From Panulirus ornatus (lineage: Eukaryota > Arthropoda > Malacostraca > Decapoda > Palinuridae): DNA of 64,000 nucleotides. The notes beneath the pieces were generated by a model. The model ran no database searches and had not been told where the DNA came from. It worked only from the letters and a program-made list of their open reading frames with translations. A program made the translations under genes and the position numbers. The stretch covers positions 22,546,940-22,610,939 of the forward strand of contig NC_092270.1 in NCBI RefSeq assembly GCF_036320965.1, in the 5' to 3' direction. Shown piece after piece: positions 46,020-57,645 of this stretch (the stretch's first letter is position 1; every line of letters starts with the position of its first letter).

Positions 46020-46620
46020 AGTTTAACTCTCTTGTTGAGATGAGTAATGATGAGTATAAGAACAAACATTGGTTGGTTTTCTGTATATGCTAAACTTAAA
46101 CATGCTTCTATCCCTATGGATTATGCAGTCGAAAAATGGTAACATACAATTATCCACTTCCATAGGAAATTTGATAGAAATATTTGTAAATTTTCATTTG
46201 TTGGGTAAGATATCCCTTAGTAATTTTGTTTCAAAGAATTTCATGTAAAGATTACTTTATACTGGTGAAAAATGGTTACCCATCATCTTACCAGACTTCT
46301 GAGCATAATATTCTCCATTAAATTGAAATATGCAGTCTTTTATGCACAATTTTATCAATTCAGTAAACACAGAATTTAAAATGGGTAAATCAAGATTATC
46401 CAAGACATCAACCAGATATTCTGAGAGGTCATCAAATGGAGCTATTGTGAACAAGGATGAAACATCAAAACTTACCAGTTTGAAATTAAAACCAACTTCA
46501 ATATCATTAAATCGTCTGGCTGTGATAAATTGATTGTATAAACATTTTTCCTTCATCTCTTTTTTTGGACTTAAGATGATACAAATGATATGCATTTATA
46601 TGTCCTAGGAAATTTAACCT
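46020..46620 (-). mobile_element. Penelope-like element RT fragment
   Basis: The minus-strand frame 46257-46595 reads FNFKLVSFDVSSLFTIAPFD, LIKLCIKDCIFQFNGEYYAQ and KSGKMMGNHFSPV, and stops. Past the stop the reading continues SNLYMKFFETKLLRDILP and, in another frame, FDCIIHRDRSMFKFSIYRKP with TNVCSY. FDVSSLFT, F-N-G-x-Y-Y-x-Q-K-x-G-x-x-M-G-x-x-x-S-P and SxYRKPTN are the hallmarks of Penelope-like reverse transcriptases. It is decayed, and its upstream edge lies within 20 bp of the acceptor of exon 46638-46756. Confidence 0.82.
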
Positions 46621-46637
46621 TAGATTTATCTTTTCAG

Positions 46638-46756
46638 GATCTTAAGATCAATTGTGGTTGGTGCTGTTGTTACTCTTTTTGTGGTGTGTGTTGCAGTGCC
46701 CCTCATTTTTCACTACTCACCTAGACTTCAGCGATTTTTTGTGTTTCTCCACCCAG
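46638..46756 (+). CDS. ABHD12: Gene 2 exon: ABHD12-like membrane anchor
   Basis: Length 119 nt, phase 2 in and phase 1 out; acceptor GATTTATCTTTTCAG and donor CCCAG|GTATAG. The product reads ILRSIVVGAVVTLFVVCVAV, then PLIFHYSPRLQRFFVFLHP: a single strong transmembrane helix followed by a P-x-x-Q-x-x-x-x-F segment. In the ABHD12 family (integral-membrane lysophosphatidylserine/monoacylglycerol lipases of the ER) one N-terminal membrane helix is followed by just such a segment before the hydrolase domain. The identification rests on this exon joined to 56813-56912. The donor GTATAG is weaker than the others. N-terminal exons were not found. Confidence 0.72.
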
Positions 46757-47589
46757 GTATAGGTGTAACTACTGTTCTACATATTTTGTTACTAATATTA
46801 TTAAGATTACAACTTTCTTCACTATGTGCTCAGGTGTCAAAATCTATTTTAAACACCCTCATCCTTCCCTAAAAACATATAGTTGACCATTTCCTTTTTG
46901 ATGTTTAAGTGATAATTTCACATTATGTTCTATTCAGTTTCATGCTTTGTTCTTGGATTTTACCAATATAACATGCATATCACTTTTTGTGTTACTTTAG
47001 CATTACTTCCATGGTAGCATTGCAAAGTTTATAAGGATGTGTGAGTGAACTCAAAGGCTCTGTGCACTTGATCCACTTTGTTTAATAGGAAAGTGATTAA
47101 AGAGTAAAATTGAATAGGAACATAATCATTTGCATTTCATCACACATTTGTTTATAACACTGAGTATGGAACTTTGTTTCACCGGTATGTTTTTTTGTAA
47201 AATCTCAAAACATTTTTTTGTCTTTTTTCAATTCTGTGGATTTTTTTATGTGTGGTGAACTTTTCTGTATTTTGGGGTTCCCTTTATGATATTTTCTTTT
47301 ATTAGGGTTTTGTTGGTTTGCTATAAGAGTGTTTATATGATTGGAAAAACATATGCTGATATAAGGATTTAAATATTAAGGAATAGAGGATTAGAATGAT
47401 GACCTGCTATGCAAAAACATTTGACATAACTTTGGAAATATATTTTAACCCTTTCTTGTTCAAATGTTGCTTTGTAAGATCAATTTAACAATAGATAGAT
47501 TTTACCTCTTTTGTAATACAGTAAAACCTCTATTATCCAAAATGATTGAGGGAGTTAGCTGCTTTGAATAACATCATTTTCGGTCATTC
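46757..47589 (+). other. Start of the gene 2 intron, AT-rich
   Basis: AT-rich sequence without recognised repeats. From 47590 on, the intron is filled with RTE-like LINE copies. Confidence 0.5.
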
Positions 47590-48343
47590 AAAGATTTTTT
47601 GATATTTTAGATTATATGGTTGTGAGGCGTGGGCTATAGATAGGGTTATGCGAAGGAGGGTGAATGTGTTGGAAATGAGATGTTTAAGGACATTATGTGG
47701 TGTGAGGTGTTTTGATCGAGTAAGTAATGTAAGGGTAAGAGAGATGTGTGGTAATAAAAAGGGTGCGATTGAGAGAGCAGAAGAGGGTGTTTTGAAATGG
47801 TTTGGCCACATGGCGAGAATGAGTGAGGAAAGATTGACAAGAGGACATATGTGTCAGAGGTGGAGGGAACGAGAAGTGGGAGACCAAATTGGAGGTGGAG
47901 GGATGGAGTGAAAAAGATTTTGAGCGATCGGGGCCTGAACATGCAGGAGGGTGAAAGGTGTGTAAGGAATAGAGTGAATTGGAATGATGTGGTATACCGG
48001 GGTCGATGTGCTATCAATGGATTGAACCAGGACATGTGAAGTGTCAGGGCTAAACCATGAAAAGTTTTGTGGGGCCTGGATGTGGAAAGGGAGCTGTGGT
48101 TTCAGTGCATTATACATGACAGCTAGAGACTGAGTGTGAACGGATGTGGCCTTTGTTGTCTTTTCCTAGCACTACCTCTCGCACGTGTGGGAGAAGGGGG
48201 TTGTCATTTCATGTGTTGTGGTGTGGCAACAGGAGTGAATAAGGGCAGCAAGTATGAATTATGTACATGTGTATGTATGTATATGTCTGTGTATGTATAT
48301 ATATGTATACGTTGAAATGTATAGGTATGTATATGAGCGTGTG
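47590..48343 (+). mobile_element. RTE-like LINE C-terminal part and 3' UTR
   Basis: It begins in YGCEAWAIDRVMRRRVNVLE and continues through GVRCFDRVSNVRVREMCGNK, WFGHMARMSEERL and GRPNWRWRDGVKKILSDRGL to the 3' UTR with the inner module. The TATG block runs without a terminal module straight into the 5' end of the next LINE at about 48344. A 1-bp change near 47842 shifts the frame. Confidence 0.85.
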
Positions 48344-51300
48344 TGTATTGGGGTGCCTAAATGTGTGTGGATGTAACCAAGATGTGAAAAAAGGAGAGAT
48401 AGGTAGTATGTTTGAGGAAAGGAACCTGGATGTTTTGGCTCTGAGTGAAACGAAGCTCAAGGGTAAAGGGGAAGAGTGGTTTGGGAATGTCTTGGGAGTA
48501 AAGTCAGGGGTTAGTGAGAAGACAAGAGCAAGGGAAGGAGTAGCAATACTCCTGAAACAGGAGTTGTGGGAGTATGTGATAGAATGTAAGAAAGTAAATT
48601 CTCGATTGATATGGGTAAAACTGAAAGTTGATGGAGAGAGATGGGTGATTATTGGTGCATATGCACCTGGGCATGAGAAGAAAGATCATGAGAGGCAAGT
48701 GTTTTGGGAGCAGCTGAATGAGTGTGTTAGTGGTTTTGATGCACGAGACCGGGTTATAGTGATGGGTGATTTGAATGCAAAGGTGAATAATGTGGCAGTT
48801 GAGGGAATAATTGGTATACATGGGGTGTTCAGTGTTGTAAATGGAAATGGTGAAGAGCTTGTAGATTTATGTGCTGAAAAAGGACTGATGATTGGGAATA
48901 CCTGGTTTAAAAAGCGAGATATACATAAGTATACTTATGTAAGTAGGAGAGATGGCCAGAGAGCGTTATTGGATTACGTGTTAATTGACAGGCGCGCGAA
49001 GAGAGACTTTTGGATGTTAATGTGCTGAGAGGTGCAACTGGAGGGATGTCTGATCATTATCTTGTGGAGGCTAAGGTGAAGATTTGTATGGGTTTTCAGA
49101 AAAGAAGAGTGAATGTTGGGGTGAAGAGGGTGGTGAGAGTAAGTGAGCTTGGGAAGGAGACTTGTGTGAGGAAGTACCAGGAGAGACTGAGTAGAGAATG
49201 GAAAAAGGTGAAAACAATGGAAGTAAGGGGAGTGGGGGAAGGAATGGGATGTACTTAGGGAATCAGTGATGGATTGCGCAAAAGATGCTTGTGGCATGAG
49301 AAGAGTGGGAGGTGGGTTGATTAGAAAGGGTAGTGAGTGGTGGGATGAAGAAGTAAGAGTATTAGTGAAAGAGAAGAGAGAGGCATTTGGACGATTTTTG
49401 CAGGGAAAAAATGCAATTGAGTGGGAGATGTATAAAAGAAAGAGACAGGAGGTCAAGAGAAAGGTGCAAGAGGTGAAAAAAGAGGGCAAATGAGAGTTGG
49501 GGTGAGAGAGTATCATTAAATTTTAGGGAGAATAAAAAGATGTTCTGGAAGGAGGTAAATAAAGTGCGTAAGACAAGGGAGCAAATGGGAACTTCAGTGA
49601 AGGGCGCAAATGGGGAGGTGATAACAAGTAGTGGTGATGTGAGGAGATGGAGTGAGTATTTTGAAGGTTTGTTGAATGTGTTTGATGATAGAGTGGCAGA
49701 TATAGGGTGTTTTGGTCGAGGTGGTGTGCAAAGTGAGAGGGTTAGGGAAAATGATTTGGTAAACAGAGAAGAGGTAGTAAAAGCTTTGCGGAAGATGAAA
49801 GCCGGCAAGGCAGCAGGTTTGGATGGTATTGCAGTGGAATTTATTAAAAAAGGGGGTGACTGTATTGTTGACTGGTTGGTAAGGTTATTTAATGTATGTA
49901 TGACTCATGGTGAGGTGCCTGAGGATTGGCGGAATGCGTGCATAGTGCCATTGTACAAAGGCAAAGGGGATAAGAGTGAGTGCTCAAATTACAGAGGTAT
50001 AAGTTTGTTGAGTATTCCTGGTAAATTATATGGGAGGATATTGATTGAGAGGGTGAAGGCATGTACAGAGCATCAGATTGGGGAAGAGCAGTGTGGTTTC
50101 AGAAGTGGTAGAGGATGTGTGGATCAGGTGTTTGCTTTGAAGAATGTATGTGAGAAATACTTAGAAAAGCAAATGGATTTGTATGTAGCATTTATGGATC
50201 TGGAGAAGGCATATGATAGAGTTGATAGAGATGCTCTGTGGAAGGTATTAAGAATATATGGTGTGGGAGGCAAGTTGTTAGAAGCAGTGAAAAGTTTTTA
50301 TCAAGGATGTAAGGCATGTGTACATGTAGGAAGAGAGGAAAGTGATTGGTTCTCAGTGAATGTAGGTTTGCGGCAGGGGTGTGTGATGTCTCCATGGTTG
50401 TTTAATTTGTTTATGGATGGGGTGGTTAGGGAGGTGAATGCAAGAGTTTTGGAAAGAGGGGCAAGTATGAAGTCTGTTGGGGATGAGAGAGCTTGGGAAG
50501 TGAGTCAGTTGTTGTTCGCTGATGATACAGTGCTGGTGGCTGATTCATGTGAGAAACTGCAGAAGCTGGTGACTGAGTTTGGTAAAGTGTGTGAAAGAAG
50601 AAAGTTAAGAGTAAATGTGAATAAGAGCAAGGTTATTAGGTACAGTAGGGTTGAGGGTCAAGTCAATTGGGAGGTGAGTTTGAATGGAGAAAAACTGGAG
50701 GAAGTGAAGTGTTTTAGATATCTGGGAGTGGATCTGGCAGCGGATGGAACCATGGAAGCGGAAGTGGATCATAGGGTGGGGGGAGGGGGCGAAAATTCTG
50801 GGAGCCTTGAAGAATGTGTGGAAGTCGAGAACATTATCTCGGAAAGCAAAAATGGGTATGTTTGAAGGAATAGTGGTTCCAACAATGTTGTATGGTTGCG
50901 AGGCGTGGGCTATGGATAGAGTTGTGTGCAGGAGGATGGATGTGCTGGAAATGAGATGTTTGAGGACAATGTGTGGTGTGAGGTGGTTTGATCGAGTAAG
51001 TAACGTAAGGGTAAGAGAGATGTGTGGAAATAAAAAGAGCGTGGTTGAGAGAGCAGAAGAGGGTGTTTTGAAATGGTTCGGGCACATGGAGAGAATGAGT
51101 GAGGAAAGATTGACCAAGAGGATATATGTGTCAGAGGTGGAGGGAACGAGGAGAAGAGGGAGACCAAATTGGAGGTGGAAAGATGGAGAGAAAAAGATTT
51201 TGTGTGATCGGGGCCTGGACATGCAGGAGGGTGAAAGGAGCGCAAGGAATAGAGTGAATTGGAGCGATGTGGTATACTGGGGTTGACGTGCTGTCAGTGG

Positions 51301-51464
51301 ATTGAATCAAGGCATGTGAAGCGTCTGGGGTAAACCATGGAAAGCTGTGTAGGTATGTATATTTGCGTGTGTGGACGTATGTATATACATGTGTATGGGG
51401 GTGGGTTGGGCCATTTCTTTCGTCTGTTTCCTTGCGCTACCTCGCAAACGCGGGAGACAGCTGC

Positions 51465-51479
<15 letters not shown>
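48344..51479 (+). mobile_element. Most complete RTE-like LINE copy (endonuclease to tail)
   Basis: The endonuclease domain (48346-49100) shows LGCLNVCGCNQDVKKGEIGS at its start, then LDVLALSETKLKGKGEEWFG, IIGAYAPGHEKKDHERQVFW, DRVIVMGDLNAKVNN, YTYVSRRDGQRALLDYVLID and MSDHYLVEAKVKIC. These cover the Glu, Asp/Asn and terminal SDH motifs of APE-type nucleases. The linker 49100-49540 carries two frameshifts. The RT frame 49540-50865 shows AGLDGIAVEFIKKGGDCIV, NYRGISLLSIPGKLYGRILI, FMDLEKAYDRVDRD, GLRQGCVMSPWLFNLFMDG and SQLLFADDTVLVAD. One extra G in the run near 50780 shifts the frame, after which the C-terminal domain continues to 51286. Tail module, A run, (TA)n. About 3.1 kb; the family resembles the RTE clade. 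Confidence 0.9.
49540..50865 (+). pseudogene. RTE-like reverse transcriptase ORF, frameshifted at its 3' end
   Basis: This 441-codon frame holds all RT palm motifs: FMDLEKAYDR with the first catalytic Asp, RQGC/SPW, and FADD with the catalytic Asp pair. It is cut off by a single-base expansion of a G run (about 50778-50784) that other copies lack. The remainder of the protein lies in the next frame to 51286. Reading through one base would otherwise match the open copy on the minus strand at 62181-63995. It would copy element RNA at the target site. Confidence 0.85.
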
Positions 51480-51511
<32 letters not shown>

Positions 51512-51539
51512 CTCATATACATACCTATAGATTTCAACG
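51480..51539. repeat. (TA)n and reversed TATG-block junction
   Basis: (TA)n at 51480-51503 is followed by a reversed snippet of the LINE TATG block (CTCATATACATACCTATAG, then TTTCAACGTATACATATATA). The next LINE copy begins after it. Confidence 0.75.
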
Positions 51540-53039
51540 TATACATATATATAAATTATATGGGAGGGTATTGATTGAGAGGGTGAAGGCATGTACAGAG
51601 CATCAGATTGGGGAAGAGCAGTGTGGTTTCAGAAGTGGTAGAGGATGTGTGGATCAGGTGTTTGCTTTGAAGAATGTATGTGAGAAATACTTAGAAAAGC
51701 AAATGGATTTGTATGTAGCATTTATGGATCTGGAGAGGGCATATGATAGAGTTGATAGAGATGCTCTGTGGAAGGTATTAAGAATATATGGTGTGGGAGG
51801 CAAGTTGTTAGAAGCAGTGAAAAGTTTTTATCGAGGATGTAAGGCATGTGTACGTGTAGGAAGAGAGGAAAGTAATTGGTTCTCAGTGAATGTAGGTTTG
51901 CAGCAGGGGTGTGTGATGTCTCCATGGTTGTTTAATTTGTTTATGGATGTGGTTGTTAGGGAGGTGAATGCAAGAGTATTGGAAAGAGGGGCAAGTATGA
52001 AGTCTGTTGTGGATGAGAGAGCTTTGGAAGTGAGTCAGTTGTTGTTCGCTGATGATACAGCACTGGTGGCTGATTCATGTGAGAAACTGCAGAAGCTGGT
52101 GACTGAGTTTGGTAAAGTGTGTGAAAGAAGAAAGTTAAGAGTAAATGTGAATAAGAGCAAGGTTATTAGGTACAGTAGGGTTGAGGGTCAAGTCAATTGG
52201 GAGGTAAGTTTGAATGGAGAAAAACTGGAGGAAGTAAAGTGTTTTAGATATCTGGGAGTGGGTATGGCAGCGGATGGAACCATGGAAGCGGAAGTGGATC
52301 ATAGGGTGGGGGAGGGGGCGAAAATTCTGGGAGCCTTGAAGAATGTGTGGAAGTCGAGAACATTATCTCGGAAAGCAAAAATGGGTATGTTTGAAGGAAT
52401 AGTGGTTCCATCAATGTTGTATGGTTGTGAGGCGTGGGCTATGGATAGAGTTGTGCGCAGGAGGATGGATGTGCTGGAAATGAGATGCTTGAGGACAATG
52501 TGTGGTGTGAGGTGGTTTGATCGAGTAAGTAACGTAAGGGTAAGAGAGATGTGTGGAAATAAAAAGAGCGTGGTTGAGAGAGCAGAAGAGGGTGTTTTGA
52601 AATGGTTCGGGCACATGGAGAGAATGAGTAAGGAAAGATTGACCAAGAGGATATATGTGTCGGAGGCGGAGGGAACGAGGAGAAGTGGGAGACCAAATTG
52701 GAGGTGGAAAGATGGAGTGAAAAAGATTTTGTGTGATCAGGGCCTGAATATGCAGGAGGGTGAAAGAAGGGCAAGGAATAGAGTGAATTGGATCGATGTG
52801 GTATACCGGGGTTGACGTGCTGTCAGTGGATTGAATCAGGGCATGTAAAGCATCTGGGGTAAACCATGAAAAGCTGTGTAGGTATGTATATTTGCGTGTG
52901 TGGACGTATGTATATACATGTGTATGGGGGTGGATTGGGCCATTTCTTTCGTCTGTTTCCTTGCGCTACCTCGCAAACGCGGGAGACAGCGACAAAGCAA
53001 AAAAAAATATATATATATATACATATATTATATATTTAT
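51540..53039 (+). mobile_element. RTE-like LINE, 5'-truncated, open RT to C-terminal frame
   Basis: It begins KLYGRVLIERVKACTEHQIG. The frame stays open to 52815 (about 425 codons) through MDLYVAFMDLERAYDRVDRD, GLQQGCVMSPWLFNLFMDV (RQGC changed to QQGC), SQLLFADDTALVADSCEK, WFGHMERMSKERLTKRIYV and NRVNWIDVVYRG. The short 3' UTR and terminal module (GCGCTACCTCGCAAACGCGG near 52964) follow, then an A run and (TA)n. Confidence 0.9.
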
Positions 53040-54462
53040 ATTTATCAGATTGGGGAAGAGCAGTGCGGTTTCAGAAGTGGTAGAGGATGTGTGGATCAGG
53101 TGTTTGCTTTGAAGAATGTATGTGAGAAATACTTAGAAAAGCAAATGGATTTGTATGTAGCATTTATGGATCTGGAGAAGGCATATGATAGAGTTGATAG
53201 AGATGCTCTGTGGAAGGTACTAAGAATATATGGTGTGGGAGGCAAGTTGTTAGAAGCAGTGAAAAGTTTTTATCGAGGATGTAAGGCATGTGTACGTGTA
53301 GGAAGAGAGGAAAGTGATTGGTTCTCAGTGAATGTAGGTTTGCGGCAGGGGTGTGTGATGTCTCCATGGTTGTTTAATTTGTTTATGGATGGGGTTGTTA
53401 GGGAGGTAAATGCAAGAGTCCTGGAAAGAGGGGCAAGTATGAAGTGTGTTGGGGATGAGAGAGCTTGGGAAGTGAGTCAGTTGTTGTTCGCTGATGATAC
53501 AGCGCTGGTGGCTGATTCATGTGAGAAACTGCAGAAGCTGGTGACTGAGTTTGGTAAAGTGTGTGGAAGAAGAAAGTTAAGAGTAAATGTGAATAAGAGC
53601 AAGGTTATTAGGTACAGTAGGGGTGAGGGTCAAGTCAATTGGGAGGTGAGTTTGAATGGAGAAAAACTGGAGGAAGTGAAGTGTTTTAGATATCTGGGAG
53701 TGGATCTGTCAGCGGATGGAACCATGGAAGCGGAAGTGGATCATAGGGTGGGGGAGGGGGCGAAAATTCTGGGAGCCTTGAAAAATGTGTGGAAGTCGAG
53801 AACATTATCTCGGAAAGCAAAAATGGGTATGTTTGAAGGAATAGTGGTTCCAACAATGTTGTATGGTTGCGAGGCGTGGGCTATGGATAGAGATGTGCGC
53901 AGGAGGATGGATGTGCTGGAAATGAGATGTTTGAGGACAATGTGTGGTGTGAGGTGGTTTGATCGAGTAAGTAATGTAAGGGTAAGAGAGATGTGTGGAA
54001 ATAAAAAGAGCGTGGTTGAGAGAGCAGAAGAGGGTGTTTTGAAATGGTTTGGGCACATGGAGAGAATGAGTGAGGAAAGATTGACCAAGAGGATATATGT
54101 GTCGGAGGTGGAGGGAACGAGGAGAAGAGGGAGACCAAATTGGAGGTGGAAAGATGGAGTGAAAAAGATTTTGTGTGATCGGGGCCTGAACATGCAGGAG
54201 GGTGAAAGGAGGGCAAGGAATAGAGTGAGTTGGAGCGATGTGGTATACAGGGGTTGACGTGCTGTCAGTGGATTGAATCAAGGCATGTGAAGCGTCTGGG
54301 GTAAACCATGGAAAGCTGTGTAGGTATGTATATTTGCGTGTGTGGACATATGTACATGTGTATGGGGGGGGGGGGTTGGGCCATTTCTTTCGTCTGTTTC
54401 CTTGCGCTACCTCGCAAACGCGGGAGACAGCGACAAAGTATAAAAAAAAAAAAAAAAAAAAA
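53040..54462 (+). mobile_element. RTE-like LINE, 5'-truncated, open RT to C-terminal frame
   Basis: It begins QIGEEQCGFRSGRGCVDQVF directly after the (TA)n of the previous copy. The frame is open to 54257 (about 403 codons) with FMDLEKAYDRVDRD, GLRQGCVMSPWLFNLFMDG, SQLLFADDTALVADSCEK and NRVSWSDVVYRG. Tail module near 54405-54440, then an A run. It shares the variants LSADGTMEAEVD and DRDVRRRMDVLEM with the copy at 32.66 kb, so these two are closest relatives. Confidence 0.9.
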
Positions 54463-54640
54463 TATTTATCATACTTTGCCGCTGTCTCCCGCATTAGCGA
54501 GGTAGCGCAAGGAAAACAGAGGAAAGAATGGTCCAACCCACCCACAACACATGTATATACATAAACGTCCACACACGCACATATACATATCTATACATTT
54601 CACCATATACACACGCATATATACTCATGTACATATTCAT
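54463..54640 (-). mobile_element. RTE-like LINE tail, reverse orientation
   Basis: TTGCCGCTGTCTCCCGCATT, AGCGAGGTAGCGCAAGG and the reversed TATG block follow. It lies tail-to-tail with the preceding + copy, forming an inverted repeat. Confidence 0.8.
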
Positions 54641-54894
54641 TGCTGTAGAATTTATCAAAAAATTCATACATACTTAATCTACATGTTGAATAAACGCGAA
54701 TAGTTTTTACTGGGGAGCCATGGCAGCCCTTACCCTGTCATGCCATGCCACTGCCAAATCATTGATTTTTCTTTCTTTTTTCATACCAGTCTGCTGTTTC
54801 TCATGTTAGGGTGTTAGCATCAGGAACAGATGAAGAGAATGCAGTTGCTGACAGCAATTCTCTAACTGTCATGTGCAATGCACCAAAACCACAG

Positions 54895-55998
54895 CACCGG
54901 CGCTGTATCATCAGCGAACAACAACTGACTCACTTCCCAAGCTCTCTCATCCTCAACAGACTGCATACTTGCCCCTCTTTCCAAAACTCTTGCATTCACC
55001 TCCCTAACAACCCCATCTATAAACAAATTAAACAACCATGGAGACGTCACACACCCCTGCCGCAAACCTACATTCACTGAGAACCAATCACTTTCCTCTC
55101 TTCCTACACGTACACATGCCTTACATCCTCGATAAAAACTTTTCACTGCTTCTAACAACTTGCCTCTCACACCATATATTCTTAATACCTTCCATAGAGC
55201 ATCACTATCAACTATATCATATGCCTTCTCCAGATCCATTAATGCTACTTACAAATCCATTTGCTTTTCTAAGTATTTCTCACATACATTTTTCAAAGCA
55301 AATACCTGATCCACACATCCTCTACCACTTCTGAAACCACACTGCTCTTCCCCAATATGATGCTCTGTACATGCCTTCACCCTCTCAATCAATACCCTCC
55401 CATATGATTTACCAGGAATACTCAACACACTTATACCTCTGTAATTTGTGAACTCGCTCTTATCCCCTTTGCCTTTGTACAATGGCGCTATGCAAGCATT
55501 CCGCCAATCCTCAGGCACCTCACCATGAATCATACATACATTAAATAACCTTACCAACCAGTCAACAATACAGTCACCCTCTTTTTTAATAAATTCCACT
55601 GCAATACCATCCAAACCTGCTGCCTTGCTGGCTTTCATCTTCCGCAAAGCTTTTACTACCCCTTCTCTGTTTACCAAATCATTTTTACTAACCCTCTCAC
55701 TTTGCACACCACCTCGACCAAAACACCCTATATCTGCCACTCTATCATCAAACACATTCAACAAACCTTCAAAATACTCACTCCATCTCCTCACTTGTTA
55801 TCACCTCCCCAATAGCCCCCTTCACTGAAGTTCCCATTTGCTCCCCTGTCTTACGCACTTTATTTACCTCCTTCCAAAACATCTTTTTATTCTCCCTAAA
55901 ATTTAATGATACTCTCTCACCCCAACTCTCATTTGCCCTCTTTTTCACCTCTTGCACCTTTCTCTTGACCTCTTGCCTCTTTCTTTTATGCATCTCCC
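54895..55998 (-). mobile_element. RTE-like LINE RT and linker
   Basis: On the minus strand from 55998: KRKRQEVKRKVQEVKK, SLNFRENKKMFWKEVNK, AGLDGIAVEFIKKEGDCIV, EDWRNACIAPLYKGKGDKSE, NYRGISVLSIPGKSYGRVLI, FRSGRGCVDQVFALKNVCE, FMDLEKAYDIVDSD, GLRQGCVTSPWLFNLFIDG and SQLLFADDTAPV, cut at 54895. It has a 16-bp deletion near 55795 and a frame change near 55245. Confidence 0.87.
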
Positions 55999-56615
55999 AC
56001 TCATGAATGCCCATAAATGCATATATACATGTGTATACATATCGACATATACATATATATACATACACAGACATATACATATATACACATGTACATATTC
56101 ATACTTGCTTGCCTTGATCCATTCCTGTCGCTACCCCGCCACACAGGAAATAGCACCGCTACCTCCCACTTCATCGAGGTAGCGCCAGAAAACAAACAAA
56201 AAGGTTACATTCATTCACACGCAGTCTCTAGCTGTCGTGTGTAATGCACCGAAACCACAGCTCCCTATCCACATCCAGGCCCCACAGGCCTTTCCATGGT
56301 TTACCCCAGATGCTTCACATGCCCTGGTTCAGTCCATTGACAGCACATTGACCAAGGTATACCACATCGTTCCAATTCACTCTATTCCTTGCACGCCTTT
56401 CACCCTCCTGTATGTTCAGGCCCCAATCCCTCAAAATCTTTTTCACTCCATTCTTCCACCTCCAGTTTGGTCTCCCGATTCTCCTTGTTCCCTCCACCTC
56501 TGACACATATATCCTCTTTGACAATCTTTTCTCACTCATTCTTTACATATGTTCAAACCATTTCAAAACACCCTCTTCTGCTCTCTCAACCACTCTCTTT
56601 TTATTTCCATTTTGC
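55999..56615 (-). mobile_element. RTE-like LINE C-terminal end and 3' UTR
   Basis: The minus strand carries the TATG block (56010-56105), the inner GC module region near 56170 and the 3' UTR. The frame 56315-56539 has MSEKRLSKRIYVSEVEGTRR and GRPNWRWKNGVKKILRDWGL, and a piece continues to VVERAEEGVLKWFEHM near 56590. Confidence 0.82.
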
Positions 56616-56812
56616 TCTTATCAATCTAAGTGGTTTATTCGCCATTTGAATCTAATACCTGGCATAAGAAAGACATCAGTAGCACAGTAGAGAGAGAGGC
56701 TTCATAGTACTTAACTATAACTATCTTTTTTGATGTGGTAAAACTTTTCTTAGTAACAAAATATTCTTGTCATTTCAGTCTCTGTGTTGATCGTGGTATT
56801 TTTCCATTCCAG

Positions 56813-56912
56813 TGTACAATAATATTGATTTCCAAAAGCCAGAAGATGTGGGACTTCCTGGAACTCGTAATTTTTATCTGACAACAGATAAGGACGTTTC
56901 TGTCGGGATATG
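56813..56912 (+). CDS. ABHD12: Gene 2 exon: ABHD12-like region after the membrane helix
   Basis: Length 100 nt, phase 1 in and phase 2 out; acceptor TTTTTCCATTCCAG and donor ATATG|GTAAGT. Joined to the carried G it reads VYNNIDFQKPEDVGLPGTRN, then FYLTTDKDVSVGIW. In ABHD12 proteins the segment between the membrane helix and the hydrolase fold has the pattern I-D-x-x-x-P-x-D-x-G-L-x-x-T-x-N-x-Y-L with a following D-V-x-x-G-x-W, and all those positions match here. The phase matches the exon at 46638-46756 (intron 10,056 bp). The nucleophile-elbow and other catalytic exons would follow beyond 64,000; none was recognised in 56,913-64,000. Confidence 0.78.
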
Positions 56913-57184
56913 GTAAGTAATATACTTTATGCTTTAATACAGTATTAATCCATCCTAACACTTTATGTAGTGAAACAAAGAAGTCCATTAACAGTACATC
57001 ATATACAGAGAAACCACTTTTAACGGATCCTGGTGTAACAGATTTTCATTTAGCAAATATGAAAAAATAGTTATTTAATAAATAAAATATTTATGAAATT
57101 CATTTGGGAACAGAAATTTTTAAAAATGCATCAAATGATGGAAGAAAAGAACCAATGAATATATGTCGTTATATTTGTTTACAT

Positions 57185-57645
57185 GGTCAGCGTGCTGTAA
57201 GTGGATTGAACCAGGGCATGTGAAGCGTCTTGGGTAAACCATGGAAGGTTTTGTGGGGCCTGGTTGTGGAAAGGGAGCTGTGGTTTCGGTGCATTACACA
57301 TGACAGCGAGAGACTAAGTGTGAACGAATGTGGTCTTTGTTGTCTTTTCCGAGTGCTACCTCGCACATGCATGGGTGGAGGGGGGTGAAATTTTTCATGT
57401 GTGGTGGGGTGGCAACAGAAATGGATAAAGGCAGCAAGTATGAATATGTACATGTGTATATATTTATATGTCTGTGTATGTATATGTATGTATATGTTGA
57501 AGTGTATAGGTATGTATATGTGCGTGTTTGAGTGTTTATGTATATACATGTGTATGTAGGTGAATTTGGCCATTCTTTCATGTTTCCTTGCGCTACCTCG
57601 CTAACGTGGGAGACAGCAACTAAGTATAATGAATAAGAATATAAT
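57185..57645 (+). mobile_element. RTE-like LINE 3' UTR with both GC modules
   Basis: GGCATGTGAAGCGTCTTGGG begins it. The inner module (AGTGCTACCTCGCACATGCA near 57352), TATG block and terminal module (GCGCTACCTCGCTAACGTGG near 57590) follow, and it ends in TAATGAATAAGAATATAATA. No coding sequence remains except the last few bases. Confidence 0.84.

Noticed and set aside
51337..51545. N-terminal extension of the LINE frames that start in tail sequence (51337 and 52866)
   Set aside because: These codons come from the previous LINE's tail, A run and (TA)n; the frame is open by chance until it meets the real RT segment.
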